Shown here in pieces: positions 27,225-34,863 of a stretch of DNA of 64,000 bases. A program made the translations under genes and the position numbers. Origin of the DNA: an uncultured Desulfobacter sp. (GTDB lineage: Bacteria; Desulfobacterota; Desulfobacteria; Desulfobacterales; Desulfobacteraceae); contig NZ_OY762929.1 in NCBI RefSeq assembly GCF_963666675.1, positions 1,798,001 through 1,862,000 on the forward strand, given 5' to 3'. Each line of letters starts with the position of its first letter. The first letter of the stretch is position 1. The notes under the pieces were generated by a model that did no database searches, was not told the origin of the DNA, and saw only the letters and a list, made by a program, of their open reading frames with translations.

Positions 27225-27718
27225 AAACTTGCTCCATTTTTGTTTGTCCTGTTATTTTACCAAAAATTTTAATAATGAAAGCAAGAATTACACCGTTTTC
27301 TGTTGGTGTGATGATCTAAAGAGGTAACTATAAATAATAAAAAGAATTATTTTTTTTGTGTCGGCGTTGAGTGTTTATCTATAAGTTTAAAAATTTCTAT
27401 TTATTTCAATTTTGTGCTTAAAAAGCGCGAATTGATATTTCAAAAATGTAATAAATAGATGGCATTAATTTTTGCCATTTGAATATTCGTTCTCCAGAGT
27501 GTTTTGGGTAAAATCTCATTTTGTTTTATCCGGTAAATGGCCTGTATATCCTCTGTATAAAGTGGATTAGACTTTAAATCAGAGTCCTCTTGGGATCGGT
27601 GGCTGGAATATGATTTTAACTTATCTATGTTCTGTTTGGAAAAAAGATACAATAATGTTATTACATGGGTGTGGTCATCAAGAAGGTGTGTGAGGGGGGG
27701 GATTGTCGGTGATTTTTT
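27225..27718. other. Intergenic region upstream of the ammonium transporter
   Basis: About 490 bp with no supported gene. The first 80 bp hold the candidate sigma-54 promoter of the amt gene. The rest is AT-rich with short spurious frames (for example 27440-27748 minus), no RBS and no recognisable domain. Confidence 0.5.
27281..27295 (-). promoter_or_regulatory. Sigma-54-type promoter candidate for the ammonium transporter
   Basis: On the minus strand the sequence reads cGGtgtaattcTTGC. The invariant GG (-24) and GC (-12) are exactly 10 nt apart, with TTGC preserved. It lies 57-71 bp upstream of the amt start, in the right orientation. This fits nitrogen-responsive control. Confidence 0.5.
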
Positions 27719-27804
27719 GTGGGGGCAGGCACGGGGGCCTGCCCCCACAGTGACCGAGGCTAGTTGGGACGCTAACGCAGTAGGCGGAGGTTTTTTACGA
27801 CGTC
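27719..27804. repeat. GC-rich palindrome plus partial dispersed repeat
   Basis: A perfect 12-bp palindrome (gtgggggcaggc 27719-27730, gcctgcccccac 27737-27748) is followed at about 27773-27804 by a sequence that, reverse-complemented, matches cgtcgtaaaaa..ctccgcctactgcgtta at 56731-56760 with two differences over 30 bases. Both parts recur together near 56724-56960, so they behave as a dispersed repeat. They abut the 3' end of the 4-TM protein gene. Confidence 0.7.
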
Positions 27805-27805
27805 T

Positions 27806-28600
27806 TCAATCTTCTGATGTGGGTGCATCAAGTGCATCAGGCTTAGATTTATTTTCGATTTCAAGGATGGCTGGTTCCGGTCCGGCCTGTCTGCTTAAAC
27901 TCAATTGATGCTCACGGATATGGGTTTCCGCCTCCAACGTCTTTTTGGCCAAAAGGTACCGCAGGTAAAGAAACCATGCAAAAATTAAAAAAACACCCAC
28001 AACGGCTATGGCAATAAACCATCCGTATCGTTCAATGATTTCAAAGCCGGTATGCCCGATGACGGAAACCAGGTTCGGCAGCACCCAGAAGGCAAGCACA
28101 ACCAGAAAAACACCTGCACCGATCATAAAAATATTCATGCGGTTGATCTGGGCCAAGAATTGATCCATCTTCCCTTTGGGTTCAGTGGCCGTATCGCTGT
28201 CGCTATCTCCGGTTTCCTGTTCTTCCTTTTGCTTTTTACCCAGCAATGTTGAAAAGGCTGATATGATAAAGGCAAACAACAGCGTAAACCCCAGCGGAAG
28301 ACCAATGGCCGTGGCAAACCAGGCCCTGAACGGAAACGGTTCTGTCCGGGTGACCAGCTTTTTTTCATAATTTTCAAAGGGGCCGAATGTTGATTCAAAA
28401 TAGTATTTTTTAAATTGGGTTAAATGCTCTCCATCTGCCTCGTAGATGACTGTTCCTGCATCATTCATAACCTGTAGGGTATTTTTTTTGCCCGATTTTG
28501 CACTAAAAACAAAAAAAATTTGAAGTTCTACTAAAATCAGCAGCATGGCAACGATAATCAGTAGGGGTTTATTTTGGAAAAAAGAATTTTTGATGTTCAT
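27806..28600 (-). CDS. Hypothetical four-helix membrane protein
   Basis: I do not recognise a family. The 264-residue protein has a helix at about residues 13-31 (LLIIVAMLLILVELQIFFVF) and a periplasm-like segment with charged residues up to about 90. Further helices lie at about 94-120, 152-180 and 190-215, separated by a very acidic linker (KQKEEQETGDSDSDTATEP). It ends in a hydrophilic C-terminus. An aaggcggg RBS precedes the ATG at 28600, which supports expression. The gene stands alone between the amt region and a Na+ symporter, with no operon context to suggest a role. Confidence 0.75.
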   Translation of the reverse strand: MNIKNSFFQNKPLLIIVAMLLILVELQIFFVFSAKSGKKNTLQVMNDAGTVIYEADGEHLTQFKKYYFESTFGPFENYEKKLVTRTEPFPFRAWFATAIGLPLGFTLLFAFIISAFSTLLGKKQKEEQETGDSDSDTATEPKGKMDQFLAQINRMNIFMIGAGVFLVVLAFWVLPNLVSVIGHTGFEIIERYGWFIAIAVVGVFLIFAWFLYLRYLLAKKTLEAETHIREHQLSLSRQAGPEPAILEIENKSKPDALDAPTSED

Positions 28601-29258
28601 AACCCGCCTTGTTTTAATTGCAATTTTTTTACTCTTTTACAAAAAAGCTTCCTTTTTAGCTTTTATATGAAAGTCTGGGTAACTTACTTAGATCTTTCAA
28701 TTTTTATTGTGGGCCATGCCCGCGGCTTGATATGTCGGACCGGCTCGTGGCTGTTATGAGAAGCCTTGGTTCAACCGTCAAAATGTATAGAAATTAACCC
28801 GTCTCTGCGACCCTGTCAATTTATTAATCCCGGTATCATTTGGGAGCATCTTGTTATGCCTAAAACATCTTATTTTTTGTAGCTCATATGTGGCTGCTGA
28901 GCGCATTTCTTACTTGCGCTAGGCCATCGCATGGCTGGATCTCTTCACGGCTGCCGCTGGGGTCAATAATCAGGCCTATGGTTGGGGGGATTCTATAAAA
29001 GTGACTGTTTTGTTATTTTTCAAATACCCGTTGTAAATTTAACATAAAAATGAGCAAAAGTGGAAAATATCCTGTATTTAAAATAACTTGGTTCGACCGG
29101 TTCAAAAAAAATTCTTTGACTCCAGGGGTTAAAATCTGTATTTTTTCAAGCTTTACATGAAAGTTTAATATGTTATCAAAATACTTTCATGGTTGGTTGT
29201 GGGGGGAGCCCATGACAGTTTTTTAATTATTAATATTGTAAACGGGAAACACTGATCT
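28601..29258. other. Long intergenic region before the MetP-like symporter
   Basis: In these 658 bp no gene, tRNA or known riboswitch was recognised. It contains a small AT-rich hairpin near 28644-28666 (aaaagct / agctttt) and a moderately GC-rich stretch at 28880-28990 that could be a decayed coding fragment. The promoters of both flanking divergent genes are expected here. Confidence 0.4.
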
Positions 29259-30731
29259 ATGCAGAAACGAGAACAATGGGGCACCCGGGCCGGGTTTGTC
29301 CTGGCCGCCATCGGGTCGGCCATCGGTTTGGGGAACATCTGGCGCTTCCCCTACGTTGCGTATGAAAACGGAGGCGGTGCTTTTTTTATCCCTTATCTTT
29401 TTGCCATGCTCACCGCTGGCATTCCTTTCCTGATTCTGGAATTCGGCGTCGGGTATAAATTTAAAACCTCGGTCCCCAATATATTCAGGACCTTGTCCGG
29501 CCGATGGGAATGGCTGGGCTGGTGGCAGATTCTGGTCTCATTTATTATATCCATCTATTATGTGGCGGTGGTCGGCTGGTCCATCTCTTATTTTGTCCTG
29601 GCCTTTACCCAGGGCTGGGGCGCAGATCCCGCCAATTTCTTTTTTAAAACCTATCTTCAGCTTTCAGATACCCCCCTTGCCTTTAACGGCATCCGGTGGC
29701 CCATTCTCGGGGCGATTCTTTGCGTCTGGTTTATTTGCTGGGGCGTGCTGTTCAGCGGCGTGAAAAAAGGGATTGAAGCCGCCAGTAAGGTGTTTATGCC
29801 CTTGCTGTTTATCATGGTTCTGATCATCACCGCCCGGGCCGTGACCCTGGACGGGGCGGCTGAAGGGTTGAACTGGATGTTTAAACCTGATTTTGCAGCG
29901 CTTTTGAATTTCAAGGTATGGGTGGCGGCCTATGGCCAGCTTTTCTTCAGTCTATCCATCGGGTTTGCCATCATGCTCACCTATGCAAGCTATTTGCCCA
30001 AAAATTCGGATATGACCAACAATGCATTTATCACGGCCTTTTGCAATTGTGGATTCAGTATCCTTTGCGGCGTCATGGTCTTCTCGGTTTTGGGGAACAT
30101 GGCCGCCAACCAGGGCGTCGGTGTGGATAAAGTGGTCAGTTCGGGTGTAGGTCTGGCGTTTGTCACCATCCCCAAGGCCATTAACAGCCTGCCAAGTCCC
30201 GTATTGTTCGGCACCCTGTTTTTTGCCGCCCTGCTGTTTGCCGGCTTGAGTTCCATGGTCTCCATCTGCGAGGTTTCGGTGTCCGTGCTCATTGACCGTT
30301 TTAAAATCAGCCGTAAACGCGCGGCCACTGTTTACTGCGGCGTCGGTATTTTGTGCGGAATTGTGTTTGCCACGCATTCGGGGCTGCTGGTGCTGGATAT
30401 CGTGGATCGGTTCATCAACAATTTCGGTGTGCTGGCCGGCGGCCTTGTGGAAATTATATTTCTGGCCTGGATCTGTGGTCTTGACGGGTTTAAGGCAATC
30501 ATAAATCCGAGCAGTGATTTTAAAGTCGGTACATTATGGGCCTTTTGCCTTAGAATCATCACCCCGGCAATTCTATGCTATATGATCATCTCCAACCTTG
30601 TGGGGGATATTAAAACCCCATACAGCGGGTATCCCTCTTTGGCCTTGTTCATATTCGGCTGGTGTATGGTGGGGGGGATCATTATTGTCAGCATTATCAT
30701 TAACTTTACCGTTTATGGAGGTGAAAAATGA
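29259..30731 (+). CDS. Sodium-dependent amino-acid transporter (NSS family, MetP-like)
   Basis: This 490-residue transporter is of the neurotransmitter:sodium symporter type. It shows the signature first helix with the unwound Na+/substrate site (AAIGSAIGLGNIWRFPY, about residues 17-33) followed by ENGGGAF, and about twelve helices. It is followed, with a 4-bp ATGA overlap, by a 33-codon gene for a MetS-type small subunit. In Corynebacterium the MetP/MetS pair imports methionine and alanine with Na+. The substrate here is therefore likely a neutral amino acid, but this is inferred. Confidence 0.92.
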   Translation: MQKREQWGTRAGFVLAAIGSAIGLGNIWRFPYVAYENGGGAFFIPYLFAMLTAGIPFLILEFGVGYKFKTSVPNIFRTLSGRWEWLGWWQILVSFIISIYYVAVVGWSISYFVLAFTQGWGADPANFFFKTYLQLSDTPLAFNGIRWPILGAILCVWFICWGVLFSGVKKGIEAASKVFMPLLFIMVLIITARAVTLDGAAEGLNWMFKPDFAALLNFKVWVAAYGQLFFSLSIGFAIMLTYASYLPKNSDMTNNAFITAFCNCGFSILCGVMVFSVLGNMAANQGVGVDKVVSSGVGLAFVTIPKAINSLPSPVLFGTLFFAALLFAGLSSMVSICEVSVSVLIDRFKISRKRAATVYCGVGILCGIVFATHSGLLVLDIVDRFINNFGVLAGGLVEIIFLAWICGLDGFKAIINPSSDFKVGTLWAFCLRIITPAILCYMIISNLVGDIKTPYSGYPSLALFIFGWCMVGGIIIVSIIINFTVYGGEK

Positions 30732-30829
30732 TGACTTCCGCTATTGTAATGATGGCGCTTGGGCTCGGCGTTACCTGGATCGGGGCCGGTGTCTGCATCA
30801 CCATTGCCATTAAGAAAAATAAGATTTAG
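30728..30829 (+). CDS. MetS-type small subunit of the NSS transporter
   Basis: A 33-residue single-helix protein beginning MMTSAIVMMALGLG, with one Trp-containing transmembrane helix (GVTWIGAGVCITIAI) and a basic end (KKNKI). This layout is typical of MetS/NSS small subunits that accompany MetP-type symporters and are needed for their activity. The start overlaps the transporter stop as ATGA and the upstream gtgaaaa may act with coupled reinitiation. It is below the size cutoff of most gene finders. Confidence 0.85.
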   Translation: MMTSAIVMMALGLGVTWIGAGVCITIAIKKNKI

Positions 30830-30856
30830 ACAGATTGTTGTTTTAGAAGGAAAACC

Positions 30857-30898
30857 ATAGAGCCCGACCCAAATCACAGATTTTTGGTCGGGCTCTAT
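30857..30898. terminator. Bidirectional terminator between MetS and the FadL-like gene
   Basis: A perfect 13-bp stem (atagagcccgacc 30857-30869, ggtcgggctctat 30886-30898) has an AT-rich loop with internal aaat/attt pairing. It lies between convergent genes. Confidence 0.85.
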
Positions 30899-30935
30899 TA
30901 TGTAATCTAACAGCCTTCTCTATTATGCTGACCGG

Positions 30936-32198
30936 TTAGAAACGATACTGTATACCGATACCTCCCTGGTATAAAGTCTTGTCGTAGGTGACTTCGGGGC
31001 GTCCTGTGGTCGCAAGGGCTGAGGGGGCTGTATCTTCTTCATAAAAATACCCGGTCAAGCCCAATATCAGGGTGAGTTTTTCCGTCATCCTGTATTTTGC
31101 ACCCACGGCAACGGCATGGCAATCTAACGGAGGACTCATCTGCTCGATGATACCAAAGTTTTCCGGTTTCATATCTACATTGATATAAAGATAACCCGCT
31201 GTCAGAGACCAGGTTTCATTTACATCGTATTGAACGGCCAGGGCTACTTCATAAGAGTTGCCATCCACCTTATCATTTTGGGTATCCCAGTCCGCATCTT
31301 TTTCAAAGAAATAGGAAAATGAGGGTTTGAGTGTGAGCTTTGGCAGGACCTTCCACTCAACACCCAGCGCCAGTACTGCCGGAAGGTCCCTGGCGTAGCT
31401 ATGGCCGTCCTGCCTGTTATATCCAGTGAGAAGGGCTACACCGAGAGCGTTGGATCCGCTGGTATCCGTGTCCCAGTCCAGTTTGACCTTTGTGTCGTAC
31501 CTTATGCCAATGTTGAGGGTGTCCGAAGGATGGATATCAATACCGATGACCCCGCCGTAACCCTCTGCCTCCTGATCGTATTTGGCCAGGATGAAAGCGC
31601 CGCTGTATGTGCCGTGGAGATCCACTTCCTTATCGGTGATTACGTACCTAAGCCCCGCGGCAACTGAAACCATGGGGTGAAGATCGTAGGATACGCCTGC
31701 GGTGAAAGTGTAATCATAACTTTCAGCGTAAGCATAGGGCTGGGTAAGCGTTCCCCCTCCTGGAAGAGTTGGTGCGAACGCACCTCCTGCCAGTTGATTT
31801 TCAACGGTTTGGGTAATAATATTGCCGTTTTCGTATTCAGTCTCCCCGCCGCCGCCGTTAATGGTGAAGGAGCCCCAGATGGCCCATTTGTCCATTTTGT
31901 GAACCCCAAAGGCCATGGGGGCGATCAGGTTAGGACTGGCAGTTTGGGTTTCACCATTATAATTATGGTCATAATCGAAGGTAAAGGGTAAAAGATCAAG
32001 TTCTAGGTAGGTTCCGTTTTTCATAAGCATCAAGCCGGCAGGGTTGTAAGCTGCGGCATCCGCACCGTCTGTGGCGGCATTTCGGCTGAGACTGCCGGCA
32101 TATGCCGATGAAAAATTTTGCTTGTTGTCAATACCTCCGCCAAATGCAGGCACGGCCGTTCCCAAAATTAAAACAATTAGTAAACATTTTCTTAACAT
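30936..32198 (-). CDS. FadL/OMPP1/TodX-family outer-membrane transport protein
   Basis: The family forms beta-barrels that pass hydrophobic compounds such as fatty acids or aromatic hydrocarbons through the outer membrane. The 420-residue precursor has a signal peptide (MLRKCLLIVLILGTAVPAFG). It continues with the family N-terminal hatch region, where NAATDGADAAAYNPAGL, at about residues 40-56, is the conserved NPA motif. The rest is amphipathic strands with many aromatic residues, ending in the C-terminal Phe (IGIQYRF) recognised by the BAM machinery. A gggagaagaa RBS precedes the start. A lipid or fatty-acid uptake role suits an organism that oxidises such substrates. Confidence 0.92.
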   Translation of the reverse strand: MLRKCLLIVLILGTAVPAFGGGIDNKQNFSSAYAGSLSRNAATDGADAAAYNPAGLMLMKNGTYLELDLLPFTFDYDHNYNGETQTASPNLIAPMAFGVHKMDKWAIWGSFTINGGGGETEYENGNIITQTVENQLAGGAFAPTLPGGGTLTQPYAYAESYDYTFTAGVSYDLHPMVSVAAGLRYVITDKEVDLHGTYSGAFILAKYDQEAEGYGGVIGIDIHPSDTLNIGIRYDTKVKLDWDTDTSGSNALGVALLTGYNRQDGHSYARDLPAVLALGVEWKVLPKLTLKPSFSYFFEKDADWDTQNDKVDGNSYEVALAVQYDVNETWSLTAGYLYINVDMKPENFGIIEQMSPPLDCHAVAVGAKYRMTEKLTLILGLTGYFYEEDTAPSALATTGRPEVTYDKTLYQGGIGIQYRF

Positions 32199-32532
32199 TT
32201 CTTCTCCCTTACTCCCGTAGTCAATTGATTTGATTCAATGGCTATCAGCCAGGCGTTTGCCCAAATTTCTTCTCCCTGTACCAAAACTCAATTTTCGTTT
32301 ATAAAAATATGGATACGTTTTGTTCGAACGGTTGTCAACCTGAAAGATCCGGACTTGACAGGTGATTTGTTTGCGGGCAATCTGATACTTTTTCTCTGCC
32401 TGAACACGGTGACGGGTTCTGTTACTGAAGTGCGATGTTTTGCGAAAGCTTGCGAAATGCCAAACGATTTTAATAAACAAGGTCACTTCACGTTGGTTTA
32501 ACTGATTACGCAGCTAAAAAGAGATAAGGGAA
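32199..32532. other. Divergent intergenic region between FadL-like and hydrolase genes
   Basis: These 334 bp carry no gene. The pyrimidine run atttcttctccct occurs twice, at 32196-32208 as the FadL-like gene's RBS (reverse complement) and again near 32267-32279, suggesting a small duplication. Promoters for both directions must lie here. Confidence 0.4.
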
Positions 32533-33489
32533 ATGATTCTTTTATTCAGTCTTGGTATTATTGCGGCCATTATTTTTATATCCGGGCCCCAGGTCCGGAT
32601 TGATCAGACCATCATACCCAAAATACTTCCTTTGGATATAGATGACTATCTGATTCGTCAGGAACAACAGTATTCAGACATTATACCCGGTACCCGGAAA
32701 ACCGTAATCTGGGCGGGAAAAACCAATGAACAGACGGAATTCAGCGTAGTCTATATCCACGGGTTTTCGGCCACGCGCAAAGAAACGGCGCCTTTGAGCG
32801 ATCTTGCGGCAAAGGCACTGGGTGCCAATTTGTTTTATACCCGCCTGACCGGCCATGGCCGGACCGGACAGGCCATGGCCGATGCCGGCGTTAAGGACTG
32901 GCTCAATGATGTGGTTGAAGCCTATGAGATCGGCCGGCGCCTGGGTAAAAAGGTGGTCATGATCGGCTGCTCCACCGGCGGCATCAGTCTGGCCTGGCTG
33001 GCCCATCGGGCGGCAACCTTGGGCGGTATGGACGCCCTTTATGCCTGCATTTTTCTATCTCCCAATTTCAGGCCCCAAAACAGGTTTTCAGCGATGCTTA
33101 CCTGGCCCTGGGGACGGCAAATCGCCCGAATTGTCATTGGTAGAGAAAGGGCGGTGACACCTGAAAATAAAGGCCATGAACAATATTGGACGACCCGGTA
33201 TCCCGTGGCGGCGCTTCTTCCCATGATGGGTTTGGTAAAGCATGTCGGGGCGCTGGACCTTTCAAAGATTCGTGTGCCCTGTCTATTTATTTATTCTCCC
33301 CAGGATCAGATTATACATGTCCCCGCCCTGGAACAGGCCTTTGAACAAATGGGCTGTGTCAGAAAGCAGCTTGTCCCCTTTACGGATTCTGCGGATCCGG
33401 GACAGCATATTTTGGCCGGGGATATTTTTTCCCCTGGAACAAGCGAAAAATTGGCGGAGATGATCCTTTCTTTTGTACTTGAAAAATAA
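32533..33489 (+). CDS. Alpha/beta hydrolase (lipase/thioesterase-like), membrane-anchored
   Basis: The 318-residue protein has an N-terminal hydrophobic helix (LLFSLGIIAAIIFISG) that may anchor it or act as an uncleaved signal. The hydrolase fold follows with oxyanion segment VVYIHGFSA (72-80), the lid/acceptor TRLTGHGRT (103-111), the nucleophile elbow GCSTGG with Ser147, the acid candidate Asp258 in SPQDQ, and catalytic His292 in PGQHIL. The substrate cannot be deduced. It sits opposite a FadL-like gene, and a lipid ester is a reasonable guess. Confidence 0.87.
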   Translation: MILLFSLGIIAAIIFISGPQVRIDQTIIPKILPLDIDDYLIRQEQQYSDIIPGTRKTVIWAGKTNEQTEFSVVYIHGFSATRKETAPLSDLAAKALGANLFYTRLTGHGRTGQAMADAGVKDWLNDVVEAYEIGRRLGKKVVMIGCSTGGISLAWLAHRAATLGGMDALYACIFLSPNFRPQNRFSAMLTWPWGRQIARIVIGRERAVTPENKGHEQYWTTRYPVAALLPMMGLVKHVGALDLSKIRVPCLFIYSPQDQIIHVPALEQAFEQMGCVRKQLVPFTDSADPGQHILAGDIFSPGTSEKLAEMILSFVLEK

Positions 33490-33519
33490 TTTACCAACAT
33501 GAGGTTCTTCGGTTTTAAA

Positions 33520-34863
33520 TTATTTTGCGCCTTGCATCTGGGCCCTTTTTTGTCCAAACACAGAGCGGTAAGGTACGATTGAGAATTTTTTTAGCGTTGT
33601 TGTCCGGGGGGGGCGTCTTCCGTTGAAAAAATCGCATGCCTTATAGTACTGAAGATCCTTGAGCCAGCAGGCACCGTATCCGGGATCTTTGGTCATTCTG
33701 GTTGCCAGGCGCCATGGAGCGGTAAAGGCTTCCATAAATGGGCCGCCAAGCTCTGTGGGGTCCCTGAAACATTCCCAGTCGCAGGCCAGGCAGTAGCCTT
33801 TAGGGTCAATGGCATTGACGTTTAAGTCCGGGAACGGGCCGAGATTATCAGCGCCCCGGTACCCGCAGGGGTAAGTATTGCCATCGGTGCAGTTCAGGTA
33901 AAAGAAATCAATGCCGCCCCGGCAACCGTAGGGGGTATCTGCATTTTTGCCTGAATAGACATTGTACAGGGTATGCAGACCAGCAAGGGGGGAAAAAATT
34001 CTGATTTGGGATCTGAATTTTGGGATGGTATCAGAAAGGGCCTTGAATAAAAGCGCCTTTTCGGTACGGGTGAAACAAACCACCCGGTCGGCAGACGCTG
34101 CGGCGTAAACAGCATCCAGGTCTTCTTTATCTGTGCTGTCTTCCATGCTCATGGGGTAGCAGGCATTGGCAATGGTGAATCCCATGTTGATCACCTTGCG
34201 GTAGAAGTCTGCAAACCCCTGGGCAAAGGCCTGGTAAAAGGGGGATGCCTCCGGATTTGAAAGATCTTCCGGGGGGGGGGACCCTAGTACTTGGGTGACC
34301 TGGGACACATTGCGATTCAATCCAAGATTCACCGACGGAAAAATGCCTGCTTCGTGGAAAATGGGCAAGGCTTTTTCCATACCGCGAACCACACCCTCAA
34401 ACCCGCGCATTTGCTCATGGATCTGCGCAACAGAAGAATCCAGGCTGATCCAGAAGTTGCGAAGCGGCGTGTCGGAAAGCTCCTCGGCAATGGCTTTAAC
34501 CTTGTCTGTGAAACCGGGCTTGTCATGGCCGGCAAAAAAGAATCCGTTGGTACCGGTCCGAATATAGGGTATCCCTGCTTTTCCGGCATGCCGGATAAGT
34601 TCGGGCAGATCCTTGCGCAGCAGCATGGGCTCGCCGCCGGTAAAGGAGATGGCCTGGAATCCCTTTTCCCCGGCTGCATCAATGATCTCTTTGAGCTGAT
34701 CATTGGAGAGCCGGGTTCTGTCAAATGGGTTGGTTGTACGCATGCCGCACTGGGGGCAGGTGGCATTGCACCGATCCGTGATCTGGATCACGAGCTGGCC
34801 GGGCATCCTTCCTTTGGCCATCAGTGCGGCGGTTTTCAGTCCTGATTTTATACGCTGCATCAT
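33520..34863 (-). CDS. Radical SAM protein with C-terminal SPASM-like cysteines
   Basis: A 447-residue radical SAM enzyme. The CNATCPQC motif (Cys32, Cys36, Cys39) binds the SAM [4Fe-4S] cluster, followed by FTGGEP (residues 74-79). The C-terminal part has further cysteines in a pattern such as CRGG...NCTDGNTYPCGY...CLACDWEC, which fits an auxiliary-cluster (SPASM/twitch-type) domain. The substrate is unknown. Its start abuts the end of the PHP-glycosyltransferase gene, sharing one base, so the two are probably cotranscribed and act in one pathway. Confidence 0.88.
   Translation of the reverse strand: MMQRIKSGLKTAALMAKGRMPGQLVIQITDRCNATCPQCGMRTTNPFDRTRLSNDQLKEIIDAAGEKGFQAISFTGGEPMLLRKDLPELIRHAGKAGIPYIRTGTNGFFFAGHDKPGFTDKVKAIAEELSDTPLRNFWISLDSSVAQIHEQMRGFEGVVRGMEKALPIFHEAGIFPSVNLGLNRNVSQVTQVLGSPPPEDLSNPEASPFYQAFAQGFADFYRKVINMGFTIANACYPMSMEDSTDKEDLDAVYAAASADRVVCFTRTEKALLFKALSDTIPKFRSQIRIFSPLAGLHTLYNVYSGKNADTPYGCRGGIDFFYLNCTDGNTYPCGYRGADNLGPFPDLNVNAIDPKGYCLACDWECFRDPTELGGPFMEAFTAPWRLATRMTKDPGYGACWLKDLQYYKACDFFNGRRPPRTTTLKKFSIVPYRSVFGQKRAQMQGAK

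Noticed and set aside
27440..27748. Minus-strand 102-codon frame upstream of the amt gene
   Set aside because: It lacks an RBS, runs into the GC-rich palindrome and shows no domain, so it is treated as noncoding.
28601..29258. tRNA, riboswitch or small RNA in the long gap
   Set aside because: No cloverleaf, TTCGAAT T-loop signature, or known riboswitch core was found.
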